From an uncultured Ruminococcus sp. (GTDB taxonomy: Bacteria; Bacillota_A; Clostridia; RUG12999), in assembly GCA_902783995.1 (NCBI GenBank), contig CACZTG010000295.1, positions 1 through 5,470 on the forward strand: a stretch of DNA of 5,470 nt. The letters are read 5' to 3'. Of the stretch, positions 1 to 5,470 are shown piece by piece (position 1 is the stretch's first letter; every line of letters starts with the position of its first letter). Position numbers and translations under genes: made by a program. The notes under the pieces are model-generated. The model saw only the letters and a program-made list of their open reading frames with translations. It was not told the origin of the DNA and did no database searches.

Positions 1-1472
1 AGCTGTCTGCCAAGCTCTCTGCCGATTGTGTTCATTGCGGAATTTACGGTTTTATCAATAATTGTCTGCGGTCTGCGCTTTGAGGCTGAATTTGCGGCTT
101 TTACGGCTGCTTTTTCTTCTTTTTCTTTTTGCAGCCTTTCTGCTTCACGTTCTGTTTCTTTTTCCTCCTGCTCTCGCTGTTCTGTAAGCATTTCATAAGC
201 CGAACGGCGGTCAATCATATCACCGTATTTGTTTTTAAGCGGGCTTCTGTCAATCACCTGTTTTATAACACTGTCATCTACTATATTCATTGAGCTTCTC
301 GGCGGTAAAATGTTTGCTCTTTGCACAACAGTAGGAACGCCTTTTATATCAAGCACGGAAACAATAGCTTCTCCCACACCAAGCTCCTGAAGCACCTTTT
401 CTGTATCAAAGCCGGGATTTTCCCTGAAGGATTTAGCCGCGTATCTAAGCGCTTTTTGCTCATTCGGAGTATATGCCCTGAGCGCGTGCTGTACACGGCT
501 GCCTATTTGAGCAAGCACCGTTTCGGGAATATCCGAAGGATTTTGTGATATAAACCAAACGCTTACACCTTTTGAACGTATCAGGCGAACGACCTGTTCT
601 ATTTTTTCAAGAAGCGCTTTCGGAGCATCATTAAACAAAAGATGAGCTTCATCAAAGAAAAACGCGATTTTCGGTTTGTCGAGGTCTCCCGATTCGGGCA
701 GAAGCTCATAAAGCTCGGAAAGCATCCATAATAGAAATGTGCTGTAAAGAAGCGGATGCTGAAAAAGCTTCTGACATTCAAGTATATTCATTATGCCTCT
801 TCCACAGTCGTCCCATGCAAACCAATCGGAAATATCAAGCTCCGGTTCACCGAAAAAAATATTTCCTCCTTCATCTTCAAGAGTTAAAAGTGCCCTTTGT
901 ATCGCGCCGACAGACTGCACCGAAATATTACCGTATGTGATTTTGTAATCTGAAGCGTTATCCCCTACATACTGCGCCATACTGCGTAAATCTTTAAGGT
1001 CAATAAGCATAAGCTTCATATCGTCAGCTATGCGGAAAATAATCCTTAAAACGCCGCTCTGTATTTCATTTAAACCGAGAAGCCTTGAAAGCAGTTCGGG
1101 ACCCATATCGGATATTGTTGTGCGCACAGGGTGACCTTTCTCACCGAATACATCAAAAAATCTGACGCTGTAACCGGTATAGTCAAAATTTTCAATACCC
1201 ATTGTGTCAATGCTGCGTCTTATGTGCTTATTTTCTTCTCCCGGTTCGCACATACCCGATAAATCACCCTTTATATCCGCCATAAAAACAGGCACTCCAA
1301 GGTCGGAAAGCGATTCCGCAATAACCTTAAGCGTTACGGTTTTTCCCGTTCCCGTCGCGCCTGCGATAAGCCCATGTCTGTTAAGCATAGAAGGTTCAAG
1401 AAATATTTTTTCCTCGCCCGTTGCAAGCCAGATTTTTCCTTCGTCTTTTATATACATATTAAGTACCGCCAT
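1..1472 (-). CDS. HerA-like ATPase of the DUF853/YjgR family (3' end outside window)
   Basis: A reading frame of 490 codons runs from an ATG at 1470-1472 off the left edge. It belongs to the DUF853 family (E. coli YjgR), cytosolic P-loop ATPases related to the HerA/FtsK DNA-translocase group; their cellular role is not established. Walker A is GATGTGKT (residues 38-45), preceded by NRHGLIA, which is characteristic of the family. Walker B is FFFDEAH with D274 and E275. The conserved block [12 protein letters not shown]...[10 protein letters not shown] covers about residues 309-333. Residues 431-454 are almost all Glu/Lys/Arg/Gln and probably form a coiled coil or charged linker before the family's C-terminal tail. 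YjgR is about 500 residues long, so only a short tail should be missing. The ribosome binding site is weak (AAAGAAGA). A second in-frame ATG five codons on (1455-1457) is an alternative start. The gene diverges from the yerC-like gene. Family assignment is firm; function is unknown. Confidence 0.93.
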   Translation of the reverse strand, partial: MAVLNMYIKDEGKIWLATGEEKIFLEPSMLNRHGLIAGATGTGKTVTLKVIAESLSDLGVPVFMADIKGDLSGMCEPGEENKHIRRSIDTMGIENFDYTGYSVRFFDVFGEKGHPVRTTISDMGPELLSRLLGLNEIQSGVLRIIFRIADDMKLMLIDLKDLRSMAQYVGDNASDYKITYGNISVQSVGAIQRALLTLEDEGGNIFFGEPELDISDWFAWDDCGRGIMNILECQKLFQHPLLYSTFLLWMLSELYELLPESGDLDKPKIAFFFDEAHLLFNDAPKALLEKIEQVVRLIRSKGVSVWFISQNPSDIPETVLAQIGSRVQHALRAYTPNEQKALRYAAKSFRENPGFDTEKVLQELGVGEAIVSVLDIKGVPTVVQRANILPPRSSMNIVDDSVIKQVIDRSPLKNKYGDMIDRRSAYEMLTEQREQEEKETEREAERLQKEKEEKAAVKAANSASKRRPQTIIDKTVNSAMNTIGRELGRQ

Positions 1473-1498
1473 TCTTCTTTATTTTTATCTTTATAAAT

Positions 1499-1527
1499 AT
1501 AATACCATAAAAACGAAAGGTTTTCAA
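1499..1527 (-). promoter_or_regulatory. Extended -10 promoter for the DUF853 ATPase gene
   Basis: On the minus strand a TTGAAA -35 box (1522-1527) is followed by a 17-bp spacer and a TATTAT -10 box (1499-1504). TGG lies directly before the -10, which makes it an extended -10 element. Transcription would start about 20 nt before the ATG at 1472. The match to the sigma-A consensus is good and the position fits, but it is read by eye only. Confidence 0.7.
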
Positions 1528-1576
1528 GTATATTTTAAATAAAATTTTTTGGAGCTTTTTATTAATGCAAAAAAAG

Positions 1577-1602
1577 ATAAAAAAAGCCCGTTCTTTTTTT
1601 AT
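1577..1602. other. AT-rich hairpin between divergent promoters
   Basis: A perfect 10-bp inverted repeat (ATAAAAAAAG at 1577-1586 and CTTTTTTTAT at 1593-1602) surrounds a 6-base CCCGTT loop. It lies between the two divergent promoters of the 1473-1690 intergenic region. It resembles a weak bidirectional terminator, but no transcript is seen ending here from either side. A role as a curved or A-tract upstream element for one or both promoters is equally possible. Confidence 0.4.
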
Positions 1603-1625
1603 TTATCAAAAATTAATTGTATGTA

Positions 1626-1654
1626 TTGACTTTATTGCTTTAAAGTGGTATAAT
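1626..1654 (+). promoter_or_regulatory. Near-consensus sigma-A promoter for the yerC-like gene
   Basis: TTGACT (1626-1631) and a perfect TATAAT (1649-1654) are separated by exactly 17 bp, with TGG just before the -10 (extended -10). The start of transcription would fall near 1661, giving a leader of about 30 nt to the ATG at 1691. The -10 merges into an 8-bp palindrome TAATATTA (1651-1658). The promoter's position also rules out a protein start further upstream. Confidence 0.85.
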
Positions 1655-1690
1655 ATTAAAGAAGTTTCCGTGAATGAGAGGAGAAATCTT

Positions 1691-1972
1691 ATGAACATAT
1701 ACGATAAAAAAGAAGTTAAGCTTTTTGTTTCTGCTCTTATGAGTCTTGAAAACGAAAATGAATGTATTAAATTTTTAAATGATATTATGACCACAAAAGA
1801 AGTCCTTGATATGAGCCAGCGTATTATGGTTGCGAAAATGCTTGCCGAGGGCAATATTTACAGTAAAATCGAAGCTGAAACAGGCGCAAGCTCAGCAACC
1901 ATCAGCAGAGTAAACCGATGCTTTCAATACGGGGACGGCGGATACAAAGACATTCTTGAAAAATTAAAGTAA
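1691..1972 (+). CDS. yerC: TrpR-related DNA-binding protein, YerC/YecD family
   Basis: The product is 93 residues long and is a small helical protein of the Trp-repressor superfamily, in the YerC/YecD branch typical of Firmicutes. Its ligand and target genes are not established. The family signature is visible: a TTKEVLDMSQRIMVAKML helix (residues 34-51), then a helix-turn-helix at about residues 56-78 with the turn at G65-A66-S67 and recognition helix SSATISRVNRC, followed by the YGDGGY block (80-85). The start at 1691 is chosen because AGGAG (1679-1683) lies 7 nt upstream and the homology begins there. The frame is open back to an ATG at 1565, but that extension would contain the gene's own promoter and has an unrelated Lys/Phe-rich composition. 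It is a single-gene transcript, divergent from the DUF853 ATPase and convergent with the SGNH hydrolase. Identity is strong; regulatory targets cannot be read from this window. Confidence 0.93.
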   Translation: MNIYDKKEVKLFVSALMSLENENECIKFLNDIMTTKEVLDMSQRIMVAKMLAEGNIYSKIEAETGASSATISRVNRCFQYGDGGYKDILEKLK

Positions 1973-1974
1973 GA

Positions 1975-2002
1975 GGGGCTGCCCGGATTCTGCCACAGCC
2001 CC
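1975..2002. terminator. Shared hairpin between convergent genes
   Basis: GGGGCTG (1975-1981) pairs perfectly with CAGCCCC (1996-2002) around a 14-base loop. It starts two bases after the yerC-like stop codon and lies 12 bp past the SGNH hydrolase stop, so it can serve both convergent transcripts. The T tracts are imperfect on both sides (TTATTGGTTT on plus, CTCTTACTTTAATTTTT on minus), so its efficiency is uncertain. Confidence 0.65.
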
Positions 2003-2014
2003 ACCATTATTGGT

Positions 2015-3025
2015 TTATAAAATAATATTCGTTAATCTTTCGGCAATTTGCTGTACTCCGAAAATGTTCGGGTGAACCTCGTCCGCTGTAAGAAGAGACA
2101 TTTTATTAAGAAGTTTTGTTCCATCTATATAGGTTACATTTTTAAATTCAAGCCTGCCTATCGTTTCTTTCAGTATTTTTCTCCATCCTGCGGCTTCTTT
2201 ACCGCCGTGAAAGTCATTTGAGCAATAAAGCGGAGAAATCACATATATTTTTTTATCCTGATTTCTTTCTGCCGTCTTTGATATTGCATATTCCGTTCTT
2301 TCCCTGATTTTTCGTTCATCCCATGAAAGAACGTTGGCGCCAAGCTCTAATATGAGCATATCCCATTTTCCCTTCTCGCCCTCTGAAGCTATATAATCGA
2401 TAACTTCGGGTTCAATAGCACAGCTTCCCGCCATACCGAGGTTTCGCAAATCCATATGCAGGTTATAAGCAAGCACCGACGCCCAGGAATGTGACGCGTC
2501 AAGAGAAATTGAGCCGTGCGTAATTGACGAGCCGTAGCAAAGGAGCGTCTTTTCGGGTTTTTGTCCTGTTTTCGGAGGCTCTATATCTCCTGTAATATCA
2601 ATAATTCTGTATCTTCCCCTGTCAAAAATAAGTCTTATAACCTCCGGACTGAATCCGTCGCCCGCCTCCCCGGACATTTTTTTGAGAGTTTCAATGTTTT
2701 CAGCTTTTCCGATTGTAAAAACAGTCTCCTCGCTCCCCACGTGGATATTCAAATCATTGTCAAGATAGCCGCCCTGCACGCCGCCGCGGAAAATATGAAA
2801 ACAGTTATTCTTACTGTTTTCCGCACGCATACGGATTTCCGCCGTGCCGCTTTTTATAACAAACCTGATTTCAACGCCTGTCGAGCCGATATTCATATTT
2901 TTTGCGTTTGAAATTTCAAATTTATCCGTTAAATATTTCGGCATACGGTACCATATCATACTGCCGTCTTTTTCACTCATTTCAATCTCAGCCGCATTGT
3001 GTATTTCCGCATTTTTATAAATCAT
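2015..3025 (-). CDS. SGNH/GDSL hydrolase with N-terminal beta-sandwich (probable carbohydrate or acyl esterase)
   Basis: The product has 336 residues. Residues 1 to about 150 form a beta-rich N-terminal domain (MIWYRMP near 23-29, GVEIRF at 50-55) resembling the GxDLY-type domain found before SGNH esterases. Residues 158-336 are an SGNH hydrolase domain. Block I is YGSSITHG, with S167 as the predicted nucleophile in a GDSL-variant GSSIT. Block II is NLGMAGS (G200), block III is LGANV (N231), and block V is DEVHP (D315, H318). All four SGNH positions are therefore kept. Such enzymes remove acetyl or other acyl groups, often from plant glycans; the substrate here is inferred only from the GH74-like neighbour. 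No signal peptide or membrane segment is present, so it should act in the cytosol. The ATG at 3023-3025 is supported by GGAGGA (3031-3036) five bases upstream. The gene lies 72 bp downstream of the propeller gene, with a terminator-like hairpin in between. Confidence 0.9.
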   Translation of the reverse strand: MIYKNAEIHNAAEIEMSEKDGSMIWYRMPKYLTDKFEISNAKNMNIGSTGVEIRFVIKSGTAEIRMRAENSKNNCFHIFRGGVQGGYLDNDLNIHVGSEETVFTIGKAENIETLKKMSGEAGDGFSPEVIRLIFDRGRYRIIDITGDIEPPKTGQKPEKTLLCYGSSITHGSISLDASHSWASVLAYNLHMDLRNLGMAGSCAIEPEVIDYIASEGEKGKWDMLILELGANVLSWDERKIRERTEYAISKTAERNQDKKIYVISPLYCSNDFHGGKEAAGWRKILKETIGRLEFKNVTYIDGTKLLNKMSLLTADEVHPNIFGVQQIAERLTNIIL

Positions 3026-3030
3026 AGCCT

Positions 3031-3036
3031 TCCTCC
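3031..3036 (-). promoter_or_regulatory. Ribosome binding site of the SGNH hydrolase, abutting a T tract
   Basis: GGAGGA on the minus strand lies 5 nt before the ATG and fixes that start. Only two bases separate it from the T6 tract (3039-3044) of the preceding hairpin. No promoter can fit between them, so the message must begin upstream of the hairpin. Confidence 0.8.
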
Positions 3037-3038
3037 GT

Positions 3039-3070
3039 AAAAAACGAGCCCGTCGCCAAAATGACGGCGG
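3039..3070 (-). terminator. Terminator-like hairpin with T6 between the GH74-like and SGNH genes
   Basis: Read on the minus strand, CCGTC (3063-3067) pairs with GACGG (3050-3054) around an 8-base loop. One more C-G pair is possible if a G is bulged. After GCTCG comes TTTTTT (3039-3044). The structure lies 28 bp or more beyond the GH74-like stop, as expected for an intrinsic terminator. The stem is short and imperfect, so partial readthrough into the SGNH gene is plausible and would lower, not abolish, its expression. Confidence 0.55.
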
Positions 3071-3097
3071 GACCCGCTTAATTGATTTGTGATAAAA

Positions 3098-5119
3098 TTA
3101 TCTTACCTTTACAGTGAATACTCCTCGGTATCTCGTTGCAACATAGATAAGACCCGCTTGTGTTTTGCTTGCGTCCATATCCGTGACACCGATGAAGTTT
3201 TGTCCCGGAGTTTTAATCTTAACCCATGTTTCACCCATATCGTAGGAAGCGTAGATGCCGACGTGAGTATCATCTCCGTCATATACATATATCGCAGGCA
3301 TAAACTCGCCCTTGCCGAATGCCGCCTTCTTGGGAGCGGCAAAATCGCCGATACTTGTAAATGTAGTTCCGTAATCCCTTGTAATATATGTACCGTAGCC
3401 TGTTGTTAAAACAAGCGTTCCCGCGTCTTTGGGCGAAGCCGCAAGCTGAACGTATCTCTGTCCGTCCGGAACATTGACATTGCATACCGAGAAATTCCTT
3501 CCGCCGTCACGGCTTATGTACATAGTGTTGTTTATACATACATAGAACGTGCCGTTATCCTTCCTGTCGGAAACAAGCGGAGTATTGTAAATCCAAAGGC
3601 CGTGATAAATGCTCGGCGCGCCGTTTGATTTCGTCCAGGTGTCTCCGAGGTCGTCGGAATAATATATGCCGTCGTTACCCGAAACAAGTATGGTCGGCTT
3701 GCCGGAGCTGCCAAGCCCCGATGAAACAGCCACATGAGGACAAATATAAATTTTCTGTGTAAGTCCCGAAGCCATATCAGAAGGCAGCGCCTTTCTGTTC
3801 CAGGTTGCGCCTCCGTCAGTCGAGTACTCGAAGCAGGCATTTTTAAGTCCGTTTCCGTCCTTAAGCGAAGCGCCGACTCTTGCAACGTATAAAGGATTAC
3901 TCTCGCAGTAATCAAATTCCGTGCTGTCCTGAATTTCAGAGCCGTCGGGTTTAATCTTTTCCGCGTAAGCTGAATACGACTTCCACTGAATAGCGCCTAT
4001 ATCGGCATAACCCGCCATAACCGAGTATGTTCCCGGCATTGCCTTAACCGTGTAGCTTAAGGTATTTTCTATACCCTTTGAATTTCTTGCAATCGGCATA
4101 GGCGAAAGAGTTACGTTTGTAATCTCAAAGATACCGAACCATTCGGAAATATAAGCAACATTTCTTCTTGCGCCGTCAAACACGATTGACGAGCTTGAAG
4201 TGAGCTGGCTTGTAAATACCGATGTATTTACGTAATTATGGTTGTCAGTGTTATTATGACTGCTGTATCTGTCGGTAAAGCTTGCGCCGCCGTTATATGA
4301 TTCAAGAATATGGTTGTTGCCCAGACCCTTGCTGCCGTCCGAACCGTATGCGGATACGGCAAGAATATGATTCTGGTTAAACGGGTCAATTGCAATTCCG
4401 TTTACACCGCTGCGCACTCCGTTGCCGTCAGCCTCTGCCTGATATACGGTCTGCCACGCGCCGTTTACATATCTGTATATTCCGTCTTCGGCGCTGAAAA
4501 TAAGCGTTCCGTCATTCTTTTGCGCCACACGTCTGAGTTTTGCCGGCGAAGAAGGAACAAGCTCCCACGACGCGCCGTCATCTGCTGTTTTGTATAATCC
4601 CTCTCCGTAAATGTTTACATAAACCGTATGCGCGTCTGTTTTTGAAAACTCAACAAAGCCATAGGTTACATCGGCTAAGGGCGTAAACGCCTCAACCTTT
4701 TGCCAAGAAACTGCTCCGTCTTCGGTTTTCCAAAGACCGTCACGCCTTGTGAGAACATAAACGGTATTAATATCATGTGGCGAAACGGCTATGTTTTCAC
4801 CGAACATTGAGCCGGTTTCATCAGCGCCGAAGGGCTTTGACAGCCCTGCTTTTTCCCATGTTGCGCCGCCGTCCGTTGTTTTGAATACTTCGCCGTTAAT
4901 GTTCTGTGAGGTTTTGCTGTCATATGAAACCTGTCCGGCAGTAACATAAACTACATTTGAGTTTTGCGGCGCTATCGCAACGCCCTCTATGCCAATAAGA
5001 TTACTTTCGGAAGGAAGAAGGAAGTCAAACAGCTGCTTCCAGCTTCCGTCGCTGTTTCTCTTAAACAAACCGCTTATGTCCGCGCGCGCGTAAACCGTTC
5101 CGTCATTATGCGCTGCCAA
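3098..5119 (-). CDS. GH74-like double beta-propeller protein (xyloglucanase family), interrupted at its N terminus
   Basis: The open part covers 673 residues counted from a TTG at 5117-5119. It is related to GH74 endo-xyloglucanases and oligoxyloglucan cellobiohydrolases, which have two seven-bladed propellers. Nine Asp-box-like (SxDxGxTW) turns are visible, near residues 80, 131, 177, 274, 433, 487, 535, 579 and 624. The first-blade motif YARADISG carries D14, matching the catalytic Asp of GH74 (YARTD/ADIGG). AGYADIG carries D373, which aligns by eye with the second catalytic Asp of the GDxxGF motif, although the surrounding residues differ. The family markers GIEGVAIAP, GENIAVSP and DGLWKTEDG are also present. 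The protein ends FTVKVR-stop at 3098. The TTG is a poor start: its only purine-rich stretch (AAGGGG) is one base away, and GH74 homology (RLDGGGYIRG) lies before it. There is no signal peptide, although the family is secreted. The frame continues upstream to an in-frame TGA at 5180-5182, so this is probably the C-terminal part of a broken or recoded modular gene. Activity and substrate are inferred. Confidence 0.8.
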   Translation of the reverse strand: MAAHNDGTVYARADISGLFKRNSDGSWKQLFDFLLPSESNLIGIEGVAIAPQNSNVVYVTAGQVSYDSKTSQNINGEVFKTTDGGATWEKAGLSKPFGADETGSMFGENIAVSPHDINTVYVLTRRDGLWKTEDGAVSWQKVEAFTPLADVTYGFVEFSKTDAHTVYVNIYGEGLYKTADDGASWELVPSSPAKLRRVAQKNDGTLIFSAEDGIYRYVNGAWQTVYQAEADGNGVRSGVNGIAIDPFNQNHILAVSAYGSDGSKGLGNNHILESYNGGASFTDRYSSHNNTDNHNYVNTSVFTSQLTSSSSIVFDGARRNVAYISEWFGIFEITNVTLSPMPIARNSKGIENTLSYTVKAMPGTYSVMAGYADIGAIQWKSYSAYAEKIKPDGSEIQDSTEFDYCESNPLYVARVGASLKDGNGLKNACFEYSTDGGATWNRKALPSDMASGLTQKIYICPHVAVSSGLGSSGKPTILVSGNDGIYYSDDLGDTWTKSNGAPSIYHGLWIYNTPLVSDRKDNGTFYVCINNTMYISRDGGRNFSVCNVNVPDGQRYVQLAASPKDAGTLVLTTGYGTYITRDYGTTFTSIGDFAAPKKAAFGKGEFMPAIYVYDGDDTHVGIYASYDMGETWVKIKTPGQNFIGVTDMDASKTQAGLIYVATRYRGVFTVKVR

Positions 5120-5140
5120 ACCCCTTATATATCCGCCTCC

Positions 5141-5225
5141 GTCAAGTCTTAAGCTTCCGACGTCTGCGGATTGGTTCCTTCATTGACCGAAAAGCTTCGG
5201 TTCAAGAACAGGCTTAAGACTTGAC
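5141..5225. repeat. Perfect 14-bp inverted repeat flanking a 57-bp segment
   Basis: GTCAAGTCTTAAGC (5141-5154) is the exact reverse complement of GCTTAAGACTTGAC (5212-5225). The 57 bp between them (5155-5211) hold the in-frame TGA at 5180-5182 and a small hairpin, ACCGAA/TTCGGT with loop AAGC (5186-5201). In the coding frame one arm encodes SSLKP and the other LRLD, so both lie within protein sequence. On the minus strand all three frames are closed inside 5142-5182 (TGA 5180-5182, TAA 5149-5151, TGA 5142-5144). The geometry is that of a short invertible element or a stable RNA stem. Confidence 0.85.
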
Positions 5226-5470
5226 ATATTAAGTCCGTATGTATTTACGCAAACAGCGTCTGCCGTATTTACTTTAACCTTAATATCAGCCTGAGCGCCG
5301 GGAGCAAGCGTATAGTTATCGCTTATGCTTACGCCTGTAAGACAGCCGTTACTGTCATACGCTGCAGCAATAAACTTAAAGCTTGCAGCAGCTGCCGTGT
5401 TATTGAATACATGCTTGATTACCGTAACCGTGTTTTTATCTTCAAGGTTTACAGAAGCCGATGAATACGC
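5180..5470 (-). CDS. C-terminal part of a modular secreted-type protein (5' end outside window), ending at TGA
   Basis: Ninety-six codons read from the right edge to a TGA at 5180-5182. The fragment begins AYSSASVNLEDKN. It resembles the beta-sandwich (Ig/FN3-like) modules of clostridial extracellular glycan enzymes, in which a strand of the type AAYDSNGCLTGV is followed by an alternating hydrophobic strand (ADIKVKVN) and a closing ...SSLKP motif (here MSSLKPV, residues 82-88). No catalytic residues are seen. The frame is exactly the same as that of the GH74-like region, only 20 sense codons separate the TGA from its TTG, and no ribosome binding site or good start intervenes. The likeliest reading is that both are pieces of one secreted modular gene whose signal peptide lies beyond the window. 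A genuinely separate protein ending here is less likely but possible, because such modules often sit at a C terminus. Confidence 0.75.
   Translation of the reverse strand, partial: AYSSASVNLEDKNTVTVIKHVFNNTAAAASFKFIAAAYDSNGCLTGVSISDNYTLAPGAQADIKVKVNTADAVCVNTYGLNMSSLKPVLEPKLFGQ

Noticed and set aside
100..182. Pyrimidine-rich tract (TTTTTCTTCTTTTTC) as a possible regulatory repeat
   Set aside because: It is explained by the Glu/Lys/Arg/Gln-rich charged segment (residues 431-454) of the ATPase on the minus strand.
1204..1542. Plus-strand open frame antisense to the start of the ATPase gene
   Set aside because: It lies opposite the strongly conserved Walker A region and has no ribosome binding site or recognisable domain.
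1565..1690. N-terminal extension of the yerC-like protein from an ATG at 1565
   Set aside because: It would span the near-perfect promoter at 1626-1654, lacks a good ribosome binding site and shows no family similarity. The AGGAG before 1691 fits the family's usual length.
2561..2911. Plus-strand open frame opposite the SGNH hydrolase
   Set aside because: It has a Cys/His/Asn-rich composition typical of an antisense shadow. The minus-strand protein has clear catalytic blocks.
3532..3915. Second minus-strand frame inside the propeller gene
   Set aside because: It overlaps several Asp-box repeats of the main frame and shows no domain of its own. The open length is a by-product of the repeat composition.
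5140..5182. TGA read as selenocysteine, or TGA reassigned to Trp or Gly
   Set aside because: Downstream of the TGA only a 4-bp hairpin (TCCG/CGGA) is seen, and a selenocysteine in a secreted linker is implausible. Trp is encoded by TGG throughout the other genes and none of them contains an internal TGA.
5149..5200. Programmed single frameshift across the stop
   Set aside because: The +1 frame ends at TAA (5149-5151) and the -1 frame at TGA (5142-5144). One shift cannot reach the GH74 frame, and no X XXY YYZ slippery heptamer is in phase.
5141..5225. Simple on/off phase-variable inverton restoring a full-length gene
   Set aside because: Inverting 5155-5211 in silico leaves a TGA in the same frame after eleven codons, so neither orientation connects the two modules.

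Overview
The window reads as chromosomal DNA of an anaerobic, plant-polysaccharide-using member of the Firmicutes (Clostridia-like). This is an inference from four things: a YerC/TrpR-like regulator, a Clostridia-style HerA/DUF853 ATPase, strong AGGAG-type ribosome binding sites with near-consensus sigma-A promoters, and a moderate-to-low GC content. No rRNA, tRNA, CRISPR array or insertion sequence was seen.

Layout. At 1-1472 (minus) lies a DUF853/YjgR-type HerA-like ATPase whose last residues run off the left edge. At 1473-1690 is an AT-rich divergent promoter region with one extended -10 promoter facing each way. At 1691-1972 (plus) is a 93-residue TrpR-related YerC-family regulator. It converges, across a shared hairpin at 1975-2002, on a minus-strand SGNH/GDSL esterase-like gene (2015-3025). 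Upstream of that gene, also on minus, is a large beta-propeller protein related to GH74 xyloglucanases (3098-5119 and a little beyond). In the same frame there is a further beta-sandwich-like fragment that runs off the right edge (5180-5470).

How the genes may work together. The GH74-like protein and the SGNH hydrolase are co-oriented and 72 bp apart. They could form a polysaccharide-processing pair, with the propeller outside the cell cutting or binding a beta-glucan such as xyloglucan and the cytosolic esterase removing acyl groups. A terminator-like hairpin with six T's sits directly before the esterase's ribosome binding site. The ATPase and YerC genes look like housekeeping neighbours.

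The most unusual spot is 5141-5225. A single reading frame continuing from the beta-sandwich module into the GH74 module is broken by an in-frame TGA (5180-5182). That stop lies inside a 57-bp segment bounded by a perfect 14-bp inverted repeat. The GH74 homology starts upstream of the first possible start codon after the stop, so the two parts were very probably once one protein. Flipping the segment does not open the frame, so a simple on/off invertible switch is not supported. Decay, assembly error, stop readthrough and a relic of inversion all remain possible.
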